Positions 45,993 to 58,388 are shown, counted from the stretch's first letter. The stretch: 64,000 nucleotides of DNA from Salvia splendens (GCF_004379255.2 NC_056040.1:31400852-31464851), one strand, 5' to 3'. Numbers and translations are program-made. The notes: generated by a model not told the origin, from the sequence alone.

Positions 45993-48750
45993 TGTAACAC
46001 CCGTACTTTTAAGTACGAATCTAATTTATGAAACGAAATAATTGATAAAATTATTTAGAATACTATGCTTCTCGATAAATGTGATTTGGGAAATCGTATG
46101 GTTTATGTGTTTCATGTGAAAAAAAGAAACATGCTTATTTTATTTAATTATGAACGATGGGAGACATGTTGAAGGTCTCGTTGAAAGAATGACGACGAAA
46201 TTGCTATTTTTTAGCAAGACGACTGAAATACGTGGAAAGGAATATATTTTTTCTATCTATGGATAACGGCGCGCGTAAATCGAGGAATGGTTGAAGGGAT
46301 GGTATATTTGGGACAATACCAAATATAAACTATGCCGTTAAACGTACTTTAATTTTAGATGTAAAGAATGAGATAACAAAAATTTAAATAAAGATTCGCG
46401 TTTTTAATTAATGAAGGAAAATATGGGAAAAATAAAGTATGTATTTACTTGGGCTTCTTAAATTAAATTAGAGTCCAATAAGTACATAAAATGGCCTTGG
46501 GCCATAGCAATCAAAAGAACTAACCATTTGAATATTATATTAACTTGGGCTTCCAATTAAATTGAGCCCAACAACATAGAATTGAATTATTACCAAGCCC
46601 AAAAGCCTTTTTCTTCTTCTTCCTCACCCATATAGCCGACGGTTTCCTCCTTCATGGAAGAGACTCTCCATTTTTCCACCCCTCTATCTTCCACCATTAC
46701 TTCCACAACTCAAGAGACAACCACTACCTCTTTAATCCATTCCCTAACACTTCACATTACACAACAAAGAAATCAAAGAGAAGGAAAGTGAGAGGGCCGA
46801 GAGGGAATTGCCGAGAGGAAGGGAGGAAGATTTGGCCACCATCTTTTGTGTTCCTTCTACCATTTTCAACCATTTTAGAGGTATAATCCATTCCTATCAA
46901 AGCATGAGTTTGTTTTAGCTTTGCATATATGTTTTTATACCTTCTTGGTCCATAACCAAACCAAATAACAATCCGCTAAGAGTCAACCAAACGATCGCCA
47001 TACGTAACCGAAACTATGAAAGGGCTTAACTTTATAACCGTAACATGTGTTGCGGGACATTTCGGAGTGGTTTCGGAGGAGGAGAAGCCGCCGCCGGCGA
47101 CGGGCAGCGGCGGACAGCCGCGCTCGACGTTCCGGTGCGGGCGACGGCTCCCGGTGGGCGACGGCAGGAGCGTTTACCCGACGGACAGCAACTCCCGGCG
47201 ACTCCAGTTGCGGCGGCGGGTGACTCCAGCAGCGACGGCGTCGAGTCCGAGAGAGGGCGACGCGGCTGCTCGCTGTTTCGGTTGGCAGAGAGAGAGACGG
47301 AGAGAGAGAGAGAGAGAAGATAGAGAGGGAGATAAAAGAATGGGCCATGTGTTTTTTTTTTAAGTTGGACCTTTTAATTAACTTGGAAAATTGTTGGATG
47401 GGCTCTATTTTAAATGGTTGGGTTTAAGGATGTAGTTTTGAGATTTAAGAGATGAGGTAAATACTTGAGTAGTGGGTTTTTAATTAAATCAGGCCGAATT
47501 ATTTAATGATTATTTAATGATTCCTTAATTAATTTTGAAGGATGAATAATTTTACCCCAATTCCGAAATAATATATTTTCAAAGATAATGAATCGCGATA
47601 ATTTAAGTATGCACTTAAATAAAATTTTTAGAAATTATTTTCGACGTCACTGAAAATACAAGGAGCCGACGGAGGAAAGAACGAGGGTAAGCGGCCGGCC
47701 GGCGTCGCACGCGATGACTTGAGCGGCCGCCGAATAACCGAAAATGCACGAAAAACCGAGAAAGAGAATTAAAAGATTTTAACTAGAGTGCATGCATTCT
47801 AAATACCTTCGTTACCGAGAATTGATATGAATGTTATGTGTTTTCCGAAAAGGTGGTTCGCACGCACGCTAAAAGTCGGAACGAGGAACTTTTTACGGAA
47901 TTCCTAAGCTTTTGAGGTGGGCTTTATTACTTAAATCTTTTTATTTGAAATTGATATGTTTATGGTGAAATAAGGGAGGTTTTAAATAGTATGTCATGCC
48001 GTATTTTATGTTTTGAATTGCCTATCTGATTGTCTACTAGAATAATATTCTACTAGACTTTGATGGTTAACGAATTCGGGTCTAACTAGGGTCTCAACCC
48101 TACTTAGGCTAGTGCACTGATGGGGATCGTGAGCCGTCCTCTAGGTCGGCCGGTCCAGTGATCGAGATTGTGGCCACATTCTCGTTTCACATGATGGTTC
48201 AAATATGGTATATGATGGATGATGATGTTTGTCCGCGCGGACACTATTTTAAGGAATGATTTTAGTGTTTCTCGGCCTTTTAAAGTAAAACCCGAGTTTC
48301 ACTCAATGATGGCTTGACATAACTTAAGCGATAAATGTATTCCGGGCATGAGTTCACTGGGTGCATCAAGTACTCAGCCCCTGCATATGTTTTCCCTATG
48401 TGCAGGTTGGGCAAGGAAGGGAGGCGGAGGATGTTGAGCAATGATTCCAGAATTGTATTCAATAACTGTTCCGGTTACTATTGTGTCTTCATACATAGTA
48501 GTAGCCAAACTCTCAATTGCTTCTGCTACTCTACGTTTTAAGAATTTCTTTTATTTCCTTTGGATTGTCAAACTATGTCATTCATGTTATGTACTTTCGG
48601 GATTTGAAACTTTGAATTGATAATGGAATTTCTCCTTTTGATCTACTTGTTGTACCCCTTGATTGTTTTCCCCCTTCTTCCCCGCTTCTTAATTCCCCCA
48701 CTAGACACGATCCACCGTGCTTTCTATCCTTAGGAAGTGCGGTCGTGACA
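45993..48750 (+). repeat. 3' LTR of the complete Tekay element
   Basis: Length is 2758 bp, nearly identical to the 5' LTR. It differs mainly by the insert after 46930 and a rearranged stretch near 47490-47525. Confidence 0.95.
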
Positions 48751-50157
48751 TCTTCACTCACTTCACGATTCTCTGCACACTTAGTATAATGGGTTGATAA
48801 TCTGGGGGCTTTTGGGTGGTTTAATTCCGTTCAGTAGCGCAACACCGTCTTCACGAAGGGCGAAGAAACAATCTATTTACATTTCCGTTGTTTTTAAGTC
48901 GTGAACTTCATTGTTTTGGAAGCTCGGCGCTGGATATTTTGTTGAACCTGTTGTCTGATGTTATGCAAGTCTCGGTTTATGATTTTATCTGGTTTTGATA
49001 GTTGATGTTGGTTTTTACTAATTTGGATGCTTTTCGCAACTAATTGTTGAGTTGGAGTTTAGATCAGGTTGATCGGAGTTGAATTTGTTGGATTTGAATT
49101 GAGGAGTTATGGATCTGAACGTAGCAGAGTTGAGATTGGTTTAATCTGAGTTGAATTGTAATTCGGAGTTGTGGATCTGAGACGTGGTGTTATGATTCTG
49201 CATGGTTATGGATGTTTACTGTTGTTTTCTTATTCTGCTCGACCTAGTAGTTTAGATTTGGTGGTTTTATGCTTAATCGTCATGTTTGAAGTCGGATCTT
49301 AGATTGCTCTGTTTTGATAAGTTTGATGTTCTGTTTCATCTGAGTTTACGTTAGTTTACTGAAGAAGATGAAGTCGGTAATTAGTTAAGGATCTGATCTG
49401 CTTATTGGTTGTTTAATTACTTTTTGCAGCTTTTACAGTCACCGTAGCTAAATCGGGAAATTGGTCCCCACTGCTATTTGCGTGCTTGTTTAACCGTTTT
49501 AGAAAATTTGCAACATGACCCAGTAGTTTAGTTGTTTGGATCTCTCTAGTTAAATTTCATTTTCTTAAGTCATGGATGCTTACATGCCTTTTCTTGTTTC
49601 CTAGGTCATGTAGATAGTTTATTTGCTTCTCGCTCTGTTGAGCTTAGTAGTTAGAAACTTAACCCATAAGTTGTGTGGCAGCAGCCAACCCCTTCTACTT
49701 GCTAAACCCCTCCGTCTCTGTGAGATCGATCCTTACTTCCATATACTAGCCAATAGTAAGACGGGATAAGGTTTTGAAGTGATTGAGAGTGCACCCAACG
49801 ACAATTTCAGATAGTTTTATGATTTGCTAGACCTTGCAGTTTGGTGAATTCTCTGGACCTGTTTGATTTGAAATACAAAACGCACTCACTCAACCTCACT
49901 TCAATCTCCATCAGAGCCACGAACCAAACCTCTACCTCCCGCCTCAAGTGTCGATGTAGGAGTTAGTGGAAAGTGAGGTGTGCCTACTATATATAGTAAA
50001 AGTAAATCGAGTCTTCTAATGGCGGACGGACTAAAATGGTAAATCGGGACACCTAATTACGGACGGAGGGAGTATCTCGCATACGAAACACCATCATAAA
50101 AACATTACTTTTACACTATCTTTCATCGTGGCCCGAAAACTCTATCTCATTAATCAT

Positions 50158-50408
50158 TACTCCCTCTGTCTGACATTAGTTGGCACACTTTAATGCAACA
50201 CGTGTTTTAAGAAATGTAATGGAAAGTGAGTTGAAAAGGTTAGTGAAATATGAGTCCTACTTTTATATATTAGTTTTACAGTAAAATGTGAGTGAGAATG
50301 ATTTAGTGGAATGTGGAATTACCAAAAGTAGTAAAAGGTAAGTGTGACAAGTATTGGCAGACGGACAAAAAGAAAACTAGCGACAAGTAATGGCGGACGG
50401 AGGGAGTA
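50158..50408. mobile_element. Stowaway MITE
   Basis: Paired ends TACTCCCTCTGTCTG (after a T) and GGCGGACGGAGGGAGTA. Confidence 0.85.
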
Positions 50409-50657
50409 TAAACTATCTTGTTATATCTAATATGTAAAACTACACGGATCCAAAATGAAGGAGAAGGTAGCACCTCTCACAGTTCCCCCTCTCTCTGCCC
50501 TAGCTGCATCTTGTTGGGCGTTCCTCTCATCGGCTACTCCTCTCTCTATCTTCCTCTTAGCTTCGTCTCATATTTATGCACCGCCACTATCCCTATTTTC
50601 TCCCTCCTCCTCTCCCATCTTCTTTATCGGTGCCATCTCTTTGTGTCACTTCATACC

Positions 50658-51230
50658 TGATACGCTCGGATTTTGCACTGTTTTAAGCTAATTATTTGGT
50701 CCATTTTTAGTGTCAAAGTTGCAATTCATGTCCATTATTTATAAATTTTTATCTATTTTGGTATGTTGACATGTTTTGTGAGAAATGTGCAAAATAAAGC
50801 CTAAAAAGATAGCTAACAGTCGAAGGTTGAAGTCTGAAGTACTCGAGCCAGCCAATGGGGACCTTACTCAGTGGCCGTTGGCCCCATTGACATCTGACCT
50901 TGCAGCGGCTCGTCTCGTAAATTTGTGTTTGAAAGAGGAACACGTCAGCGACCGCTGGATTGTGCACAACGACCACACTGGAATCCGGAGAGTTCCGGAA
51001 GACTCCGCAGCGACTGCTGGGAATTGCCCAGCGGCCCATTGGAAAAACTCGGCGCATAAATTTACCTAATTTCTCTCCAAACTTTCCTAACTGGGATAGA
51101 AGATTTACCATAGCATGATGCACTACTTCGAGGCTATAAATACCCCCACAAACTTCATCTAATGAACCTTTTGCAGCATATTACACTAGAGAATAATATT
51201 TGAGTTCCTTCTATTGTTCATCTGGAGGGG
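50658..51230 (+). repeat. LTR fragment of the tRNA-Asp family, copy L6, plus orientation
   Basis: It starts TGATACGCTCGGATTTTGCA, the inverse of the L1 end. U3 carries CAGCGACCGCTG at 50946-50957, CAGCGACTGCTG at 51008-51019 and CAGCGGCCCATTG at about 51029. A TATA box (GCTATAAATACCC) follows at about 51134. The LTR is cut near 51230, where unrelated repeat sequence begins. Confidence 0.65.
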
Positions 51231-53316
51231 TTGGCGGCGGAAGCACAAATAAATCAGAAAAAAAAGAACTATTTAGCATATTATTTAGACAAATTCTATT
51301 CGCGCAATTATCACATGTATCATGCTCATAACTTGAATTAAAACATTCTTTTGATTAATTGAAACCTAAAACATACTTTTCTATGGAGACAGAATAATAC
51401 CTTCATGATTCTCCAAATAATCGTAGATGGCTCTCTACTTCTCCACGTAATGATCTTCAATACTAAACCACAAATCTTCTAACTGATTCCCGAACTATAG
51501 TCCGAAATCAGTGTGGGCTGATCTTATCAAAATACTAGGATTTAAATAAAGAAGACAGAAGTTCGTCACGGAGTAGAAAAAGGAAGAAAATTTCGTCCCC
51601 TACAATATATAGGAGTGGACGAAAATTTCAATAAAATAAAGTATGTTTTTGTCTCTCCTTTATTCTCCTATTTATATTAAGTTACTTATTGGGCCCAGTC
51701 ACGGATCTATGGAGGTTAGGATGTGGCCTCCCCCAATTAGCTCTTCTAATAAATTGAACCCACAATTTAATACAAATTTATATTGTAATATCATTATCAG
51801 CCACTACAGTTATAATATTTCACTGCGCATCCAAAATCCGAAATTACAAGTAATCCAGGGTTTCCATTTTATTTAAAAGATTTTTTTTGTCGCGCTTAAG
51901 ATATAAATGTCCATTAATTAATTAGTGTCTGCTATAAACTTAATTAATTAACATCTTATTAATTCCAAGAGTGGACTTAGGAAGAAACACTTATTTATTA
52001 TTCATAGAATAATTAAATTCCAACTAGCTAGGTGCCGAATAATAAAACCTTGTTTCGAGCTCCTCTTGAGGATATTGTCAAACGAGATTCACCAGGCTCA
52101 CGTTCCAACATAATAGCAATTCTAGCACCACTAGATATTAATCACCACTACCCAAGATATCAGGTTTATTGGGTTGCGAAAAACCTGCACCATTTGATAA
52201 GTCAAAGTAATGCATAATCAACAACGTATGCTCAATGCGAACATATGTTGATTAAGAAATAGTTATTTATCCAGACCTCGTATGTCTTGTTGTTAGATTC
52301 GTTCAGTGCTATACCACACCAATGTCATCTTATTTCAGTAAGGCTTAGAAATATGCGTACTGACATTGCAACCTTTCACGATAGGTAGTCTAAGCCTATC
52401 TGAGTTGTGAAATTATGCTTTTTCTTTGTTTAGAACTGACCCGTGTTACCTTAAAGTGGATGACGCCCACAACCGGTCTATTAAAACAAAGACTTAGACT
52501 CGTTAAGTTTCTTATACATTTAAATATGTAAATAAACAACCATTAAATGTAAAACATAACACCATTATGATAAAAATAATCTGTTTTATTCCTTGGAAAA
52601 TAAAACAAGAGTTTTTACAGTATTCAATCACTCGAAAGGTGATCTGTAGTATATAAAATTCTAACATCATCATCAATTCCACCATTCAAGGAGTTTGCAT
52701 GAAATCAAAAGAAGATCAAGACTACGAGATTCAACCTTTGGATTTTATTATCTTAGTTCTTAAGTTTTCTATGTTTTCCCTACAAACTATGAATTTAGAT
52801 TATTTGTACATGAGTAGCTAAATCTATAGAATTCTTGGAATCAAGAGAATATCAAGGCATGTTTGTTTGTATTTAATTAAAATTGTACAATTTAAATTTA
52901 AATTTAATTTTTAACTTATATATGCTTTCCTGTAAATATATCTCTTAAAACCTATAATCATATAATAATGATTAACGTCGGTTTTGGGATGATTATAGGA
53001 CATTTAATGCACACTAATGATGGTAATTGATTTTTTGATATAATCAATATGCAATTTATTCATAAATGTATAGATAAATAGTCTGAATATTGCATCTTTG
53101 TATGCATTAATTGAAACTTGGTAATTTAAAGTAAATTATAAGGGTAGATGAAAGAAAAAATATGTTAAAAATAAAATTGTACAATTTGTTTGAAAACAAA
53201 ACATTTTGAGTTGAGCATGGTTTCATACTAAGATTTATTTACCACTATTACATTTTATTTAACGTATTTTCTAAATGTAATTAATATTTTAAAAATCTGT
53301 TAATAACATTAGCATA
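51231..53316. repeat. Unclassified repeat and AT-rich DNA
   Basis: The part at 51430-51560 (CTCTACTTCTCCACGTAATG...) matches 9400-9520. The rest to about 52640 looks like long LTR or leader sequence by its lack of ORFs, but no TG...CA ends or target duplication could be fixed. From 52640 to 53316 the sequence is AT-rich with nothing recognised. Confidence 0.4.
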
Positions 53317-53520
53317 TACTCCATCCGTCCCAAGAAAAATGACACATTCCTTGGGCAGCACGAGATTTTATATAGTTTTATTTTGTGTGTTAAGTGGGAA
53401 TAAAGTAAGAATGGAGAAATACACTCCAGATAAAGAGATTTCTATTTTTCGTAATGGATCATCTTGATTAGAACAAACTAAATAAGATAGTGGGTCATCT
53501 TCGATGAGACGGAAGGGGTA
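53317..53520. mobile_element. Stowaway MITE
   Basis: Ends TACTCCATCCGTCCCAAG and GAGACGGAAGGGGTA. Confidence 0.8.
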
Positions 53521-53966
53521 CATAATTATCTAAACATTAATATAACATAAATACATAAATATGTTAACAACAAGGAATGATATGCTGAGCGCTCCTATAT
53601 GAGCGCCAGATTGAGCGTCCTGCCATGTCATCGCTTTTTCCGCTCTTACGCGAATTCCTCTCTCCCTCTTTCCTTCTACGAATTTCTCTCTTATTCTCTA
53701 TCATGCTTCAAAGTTTAATCTAAATTTTTGCCTCTGAAAAATTAAAAAAAATCACTGTCTCGCTCTCGTCACAATTCACTCCTTGCCCAATTCTTATTTT
53801 CTGTGGCGACTATCTGGAAATAGTTCTGCTAAAGTTGATTTTTTTAGCTTGAAAGAGATGGACTGCTCTCTAACACTAAACTTCATCTATAATATGCTAC
53901 ATACTTGACAGAGAGGGAGAGGGTGAGAGTGGGAGAGAGAGCAACAATGCATCGTAATATAATTAT

Positions 53967-54267
53967 GAGTAAAGGTCAATTTTGGTCATAAATATATGAC
54001 TAAAATACGAATTTGGTCCAAAACATTTACTTTTTGAATAACAGGTCCATAACAAATGAAAATGTTGACAAAATAGTCCTTTTTATGACGGTTCCATAAA
54101 AAAACTAACGGTCCTAGCATTGACTGTTAGTTTTTTGATGGAACCGTAAAAAAAGGACCACTCCGACAAGGATTTCATCTGCTATGGACCCGTTTTTCAA
54201 AAAGTGAATGATTTGGACCAAATTCGTATTTTGATCATATGTTTAGGACTAAAATTGACCTTTATTC
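53967..54267. mobile_element. Mutator-type MITE with 9-bp target duplication
   Basis: Ends GAGTAAAGGTCAATTTTGG and, inverted, GAATAAAGGTCAATTTTAG; the element is a near-palindrome. Target duplication TATAATTAT lies at 53958-53966 and 54268-54276. Confidence 0.85.
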
Positions 54268-54400
54268 TATAATTATATATAACATATGAGAAAATGCATT
54301 CCACTAGGATCACCTCCTCCACTCAAAAGAATAAGAGAATTTTTACTGAATAAAGTGCAAACTTCTCAAACAACTGAGTTTCAAGAACTAGCAAAACTTA

Positions 54401-55250
54401 GGAGCTTCTTGGTATGATGTAATGGAATGAGAAGGGAATGAAATGGAGATGAGAATGGAATGAAGGTGGCAATGGAATGACAATTTCATTTCATTCTTGT
54501 GTTTGGTAGACACAAGGAATGCAAAGGGAATGGAATTGTTATTCCATGATTGATTCCATTTCTATGTCTGATAACTACAAATAATATAGAAATGGAATGG
54601 ACTGAAATATGAATAATTAATATGTTGATTCTACTAAAAAAATTTTATTCAAAAATATTTTTTCCAAATACTCCATTTTTCTTGTGTGTGTATATGTGGT
54701 GTTGTGTATGTACGTGTGGCGGTGTGTGTATATGTGGTGTTGTGTGTGTGCATATGTGGTGGTAGTGTGTGCGCATATGTTTTATTGTGCATGTGTGTGG
54801 TTGGTGGGTGGGGCGGGGTGGTTGTGTGTGCGCATATGTGTTAGTGTGTGTGCGCGCATTTGTGAGTGTGCGTGTGTGGTGGTGGTGTGTGTGGTGGGGT
54901 GTGTGCATGTGTTAGTGTGAGTGGGTATGAGTGTGTAGATTTTTCAATTATTAAAAATTTTAAATTTTAATTGTATTATAAAATTGTGATGATATTAAAT
55001 TTAATTATAATATAAAATAATATTTATATAGTTTTGTTAAAATTTAAAATAAGAAAAGAGGAAAATAAAATGGAATGGAATGGTCATTCATTAACTAAAT
55101 GGATAGAATGACTATTCTCATGTGAAATGGAATTGGCATTCCAAATAGAATGGTGATTTCTAAGAAAAAAATTTACCAAATAAAGGAATGTAATGGAGGT
55201 AGGAATGTCATTCCATTCCCCCATTTAATTCCATTATACCAAGTAGGGCC
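54401..55250. mobile_element. Tourist-like MITE, TTA target site, with GT-rich core
   Basis: Ends GGAGCTTCTTGGTATGATG and, inverted, GGCCCTACTTGGTATAATGG. The flanks are TTA at 54398-54400 and 55251-55253. The interior is rich in GGAATGGAATG and has a TGTGTG/GTGGTG array at about 54685-54940, which creates spurious ORFs. Confidence 0.78.
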
Positions 55251-55253
55251 TTA

Positions 55254-55849
55254 GATCCTATCAATCTCAAATCACGCGATTATTCAATACAAATATGAAT
55301 TATTCATCTGCCACAACTATATATATCCAAATTTCATCAACATTCAAAAAATATTTATCTACTCAAACACATTAAGTTTAATTGTACATACTGACTCGCT
55401 AACTTCCAACAAAGTATAATCCATCTTTAAGTAAAATGTATTAATCTTAAGGTCTAGGCAGCATCAATTCCGGCCGATGAAGGTGGCAACGCTGAGGCAT
55501 TGATGGTCGATAACGGAGTGACGCGCGGGTTAAAAAAAGATGGGGAGTTTGAAAGTGACTGAGGCCTGAGGGGTTGCTACCGATGATTACCACCTAGAAT
55601 GAGAGAGTTCGAGAAAAATCAATAGAGAGAAAGAAGACCTTCGCCGCCATCATATTAGAATTGGGAAAGAAAGAAGAAAATAGGTCAATGAGATAAATGT
55701 CCCCAAGAAATTGCGTCTTGATGGTAGTACCAATCCAATTGGAGTTATTCTCCTCTTTTTCTTCAGCCCCTTAATGTTCTATTCACTAACGGTCAGAAAA
55801 CTCTTGAATGTTTCAATTTTAGTGTAGTTTTTAAAGAATTGTGAAGAAG
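55254..55849. other. Interior of the long-TIR element, no gene recognised
   Basis: The sequence is non-coding apart from short unremarkable frames. The stretch at 55440-55640 is more GC-rich and could be a decayed captured fragment, but no product is recognisable. Confidence 0.4.
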
Positions 55850-55937
55850 AAAATTGTAAAGAGAGCGAGAAAGTGATTTTTTAATTTTTGCAGAGAGGCA
55901 TAAATTTAGGTTGACTTTGAAGCAGACTAGAGACTAA

Positions 55938-57958
55938 GAGCATCCGCAACGGTGGCGCCGTAACCCGCGTCCGTCCACGCCGCTGGCACGGACGTGTCTC
56001 GCCGCCGCTGCGTCGCGCCGCTGGCACGGCGCTACTCTATGCATCGAGCAGCGCCGTGCCAGCGAGCAGGTGACGTGGCGGCACGCGATTGGGCAACGGC
56101 ATAGCCATTGCCTTTGAATATTTTTTATTTAAAATTAGTTATTTAATTATAAATAATGATAAAAAATAAAAAAAATTATTTTCCAAATCCCAAAAATATT
56201 GCCGTTTTTTTGCCCGTTTTTCTGAATTTTTTGAAATTTTTTTTATTTTTTCCCCCAAAATCATCTATAAATACACACATTCATCATCAATTTATCACAT
56301 CAAATCATCTCTCATTCATCTCTCATTCATCTCTCATTCATAATTCTCATACAAACTATCAACACATTCATCCCTCACTCAAAACCTCAAATGAATTTCA
56401 CCCATCTCATGGCGGAAGCGGAGCGCGAAGAACAAGAATACTACGAACAACATCGTGTCGCTTACGAAGCATATGTCGCGACGAATACCCCCGCTCCTCC
56501 TCCTCAACGAACTAGATCAACTCGCCGCTACGTCCATCGAGACCGGGAGGGAGCCCACGAAAGGCTCGTTGCCGACTACTTTGCCGATCAGCCGCGGTTT
56601 CCGGCAGATTACTTCAGGCGCCGTTTTCGCATGTCAAAGCGCTTGTTTATGTGAATTGTCAACACATTGTCCGCACGTGTTGAATTCTTCCAAACAGGTC
56701 CAGATGCAGCTGGCCAGCAAAGTATCACGCCGTTGCAGAAGTGTACGTGTGCCATCCGACAACTCGCTACTGGGCAAACGGCAGACATCTTCGACAAGTA
56801 TTTGCATATCGGTGAGTCTAGTGGAATCCTTTGTCTAAAGAATTTTTGCGAGGGCGTTCGTTCAGCCTTCGGGGATGAATTCCTTCGGGTACCCACCACC
56901 GATGATTGCCAACAATTGCTTCGTCTTCACAAATCAGTCCATGGCTTTCCCGGAATGCTTGGCAGCATTGACTGCATGCATTGGAGGTGGAAGAAGTGCC
57001 CGACTGCTTGGAGGGGGCAACACTTAAGCGGTCATAAAGGCGGCGGCCCAACACTTATCCGTGAGGCGGTCGCCGACCACCGCCTATGGATTTGGCATGC
57101 ATATTTCGGCGTTGCCGGAGCCAACAACGACTTGAACGTGCTCTATTCATCACCCCTCTTCAATGATGTGATGAATGGTGTAGCACCGGCGATCAACTTC
57201 ACCGTCAACGGAACTACATACCACATGAGTTACTATCTCGCCGATGGTATCTACCCAAGGTGGTCGACTTTCGTGAAGACGCTTAGCAACCCGCACGACC
57301 CGAGACGGGTTCTTTTTGGGCAGCGTCAAGAGTCCTCGCGGAAAGACGTCGAAAGAGCCTTCGGGGTCCTTCAAGCCCGATTCAACATTGTGAAGGCCCT
57401 GGCTCGGCTGTGGTACGTGAATAATATCGCCGACATCATGTTCACGTGTATTATCTTACACAACATGATTATAGCCGACGAAGGGCTGAGGGCGGCTAGC
57501 TTCTACGACGAGGATGAAGCCGGAAGCTCAACAGCGAGGTCTCCGCCACGCCGAGGTGAGCATACGACGGTTGGCCAAAGGATCGAGACAAGGTACAAAA
57601 TGCGCGATACCCGAACCCACATTTAGTTACAAGAAGACCTAATCAAACACATGAGGGCGAAATTCGGCAACGAGTAGTGGTTTTTTTAATTTTTAGTATT
57701 TTAATTATGTAATTTTTAATTTTTAGGATTTTAATTATGTCGTTTTTATTTTATTTGTCATTTGTAATATTATTTAGGTTTTTTTAATGAATTTTAGTAT
57801 TATGGAAATGTTTTTGTTTAATTGAATTTTAAATTAATTGTGCTCGTCCTTGCGGAAGAGCACAACTGTGGGTGTTGTGCTCTTGCCAGAGAGTAGGCAG
57901 AAAAAGTGGGGCCGGGCCCACAACCGTGCCTCTGGCAAGTGCACGGTTGTGGTTGCTC
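55938..57958 (+). mobile_element. PIF/Harbinger element C (transposase type), TAA target site
   Basis: Ends GAGCATCCGCAACGG and, inverted, GAGCAACCACAACCG. The flanks are TAA at 55935-55937 and 57959-57961. Subterminal repeats CGCCGCTGGCACGG (left) and CTTGCCAGAGG-type (right) are followed by a TATA box (CTATAAATACAC near 56265). Length is 2021 bp, with one gene only. It is inserted in the right arm of the long-TIR element. Confidence 0.92.
56391..57677 (+). pseudogene. Harbinger (HARBI1-type) transposase with two nonsense codons
   Basis: The frame runs from ATG 56391 to TAG 57675-57677 without any frameshift. It is interrupted only by TGA 56652-56654 and TAG 57624-57626. Motifs: FRRRFRMSKRLF (DNA-binding head), QKCTCAIRQLATG, GMLGSIDCMHWRWKKC (first Asp), NNDLNVLYSSPLF (second Asp), YYLADGIYPRW, VERAFGVLQARF (Glu) and a tail DLIKHMRAKFG. 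All catalytic acids are present. The first stop sits in the sequence LFM-stop-IVN, where A1 has LFMRIVN. A readthrough or recent loss is possible. The enzyme would cut and join the element ends as a DDE nuclease. Confidence 0.9.
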
Positions 57959-58056
57959 TAAGAGAGTAAATTGTAGAAAGAAAGAGGGAGAATGGAATTT
58001 GCATAAACTATAAAAAGTGATGATGTGGCAGGACGCTCAAGTTAGCGCTCATATTA

Positions 58057-58388
58057 GAGCATCAGCAGTGGCGCGAGCTCCCGCCGGAATTCCCAAAAAC
58101 ACCTCCTGTCACGTCATACGGGCTTCCAACTGCACAGTGGCGGAATTCCCCGTGGAATTCCCGACGGACTTCCCACAATAATGCAATAAACGAGAATTCC
58201 GCGGGAATCAACGCAACGGCGGACGTCCGCACGGAATTCCTCGCAGAATTCCGCGGAACGCCGCGGAACTGCGAATTCCTCGACGGAATTCCGTATCCGT
58301 GCATGCCACGCACAATGGCGGACGTCCGCCACGAAATTCTCGCACGCCGGTGGGAATTCCGCGATGACGTCCGCCACTGCTAATGCTC
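58057..58388. mobile_element. Tourist-like MITE E, built of GAATTC palindromes
   Basis: Ends GAGCATCAGCAGTGGCG and, inverted, GAGCATTAGCAGTGGCG. The flanks read TTA on the left and TAA on the right. The 332 bp contain nine GAATTC sites, mostly as GGAATTCC or GAATTCCGCGG, plus GACGTCCG repeats at the right. No coding sequence. Confidence 0.72.

Larger units (their letters stand above)
37218..48750 (+). mobile_element. Complete Tekay-type Ty3 chromovirus with TCTTC target duplication
   Basis: It has two LTRs (37218-39940 and 45993-48750) with TG...CA ends. Target duplication TCTTC lies at 37213-37217 and 48751-48755. A primer site for initiator tRNA-Met follows the 5' LTR and a purine tract precedes the 3' LTR. 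Order inside is extra ORF, gag, protease, RT, RNase H, integrase, chromodomain. By eye the LTRs differ at only about one to two per cent of positions plus a few indels, so insertion is recent. Length is 11533 bp. Gag-pol is broken by several stops and two frameshifts, so it would need help to move. Confidence 0.95.
36836..49892 (+). mobile_element. Solo LTR (family S, copy 2), split by the Tekay element
   Basis: It starts TGATAAGGCTCATTTCATGC and ends CGCACTCACTCA. It is flanked by ACCTC at 36831-36835 and 49893-49897. Without the Tekay insert it is about 1.5 kb, like the copy at 18724-20358. It shares that copy's start, a TATA box (CTATAAATAGAGACC near 37144) and the AAACTTAACCCA / GCAGCCAACC / CCTTACTTCC block near 49660-49745. 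It carries no gene. Confidence 0.78.
36175..49950 (-). pseudogene. LINE 3' fragment with RNase H-like domain, split
   Basis: The minus strand at 49950-49898 and 36835-36519 encodes part of an RVT_3-type RNase H domain, as at the end of plant LINE ORF2. It reads GLVRGSDGD, then after a frame change SSSFEAELMALIRGLEIAIE and WIELDSATLVTLL, and a decayed tail (FSHICRE, then in another frame a GGTDPCP-like end). A non-coding tail runs to an A-run (T on the + strand, 36175-36182). It is 5'-truncated as usual for LINEs. The solo LTR at 36836 splits it. Confidence 0.6.
36045..50074. mobile_element. Stowaway MITE, outermost shell of a four-level nest
   Basis: The left half (36045-36174, TACTCCATCGTCCGCC to AAATGTGAGTGGAA) and right half (about 49955-50074, AGGAGTTAGTGGAAAG to GGACGGAGGGAGTA) together make one ordinary MITE of about 250 bp. 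Everything between is later insertion. Confidence 0.75.

Noticed and set aside
50418..50691. Overlapping Ser/Leu-rich ORFs before LTR copy L6
   Set aside because: Two frames of a CT-rich stretch, no start context or homologous motif.
54645..54920. Cys/Val-rich and His/Thr-rich ORFs on both strands
   Set aside because: Produced by the GT/GTGGTG array in a Tourist MITE.
55938..57958. Treating Harbinger C as host gene HARBI1
   Set aside because: Terminal repeats, TAA duplications and its own leader show it is a transposon, not a domesticated gene.
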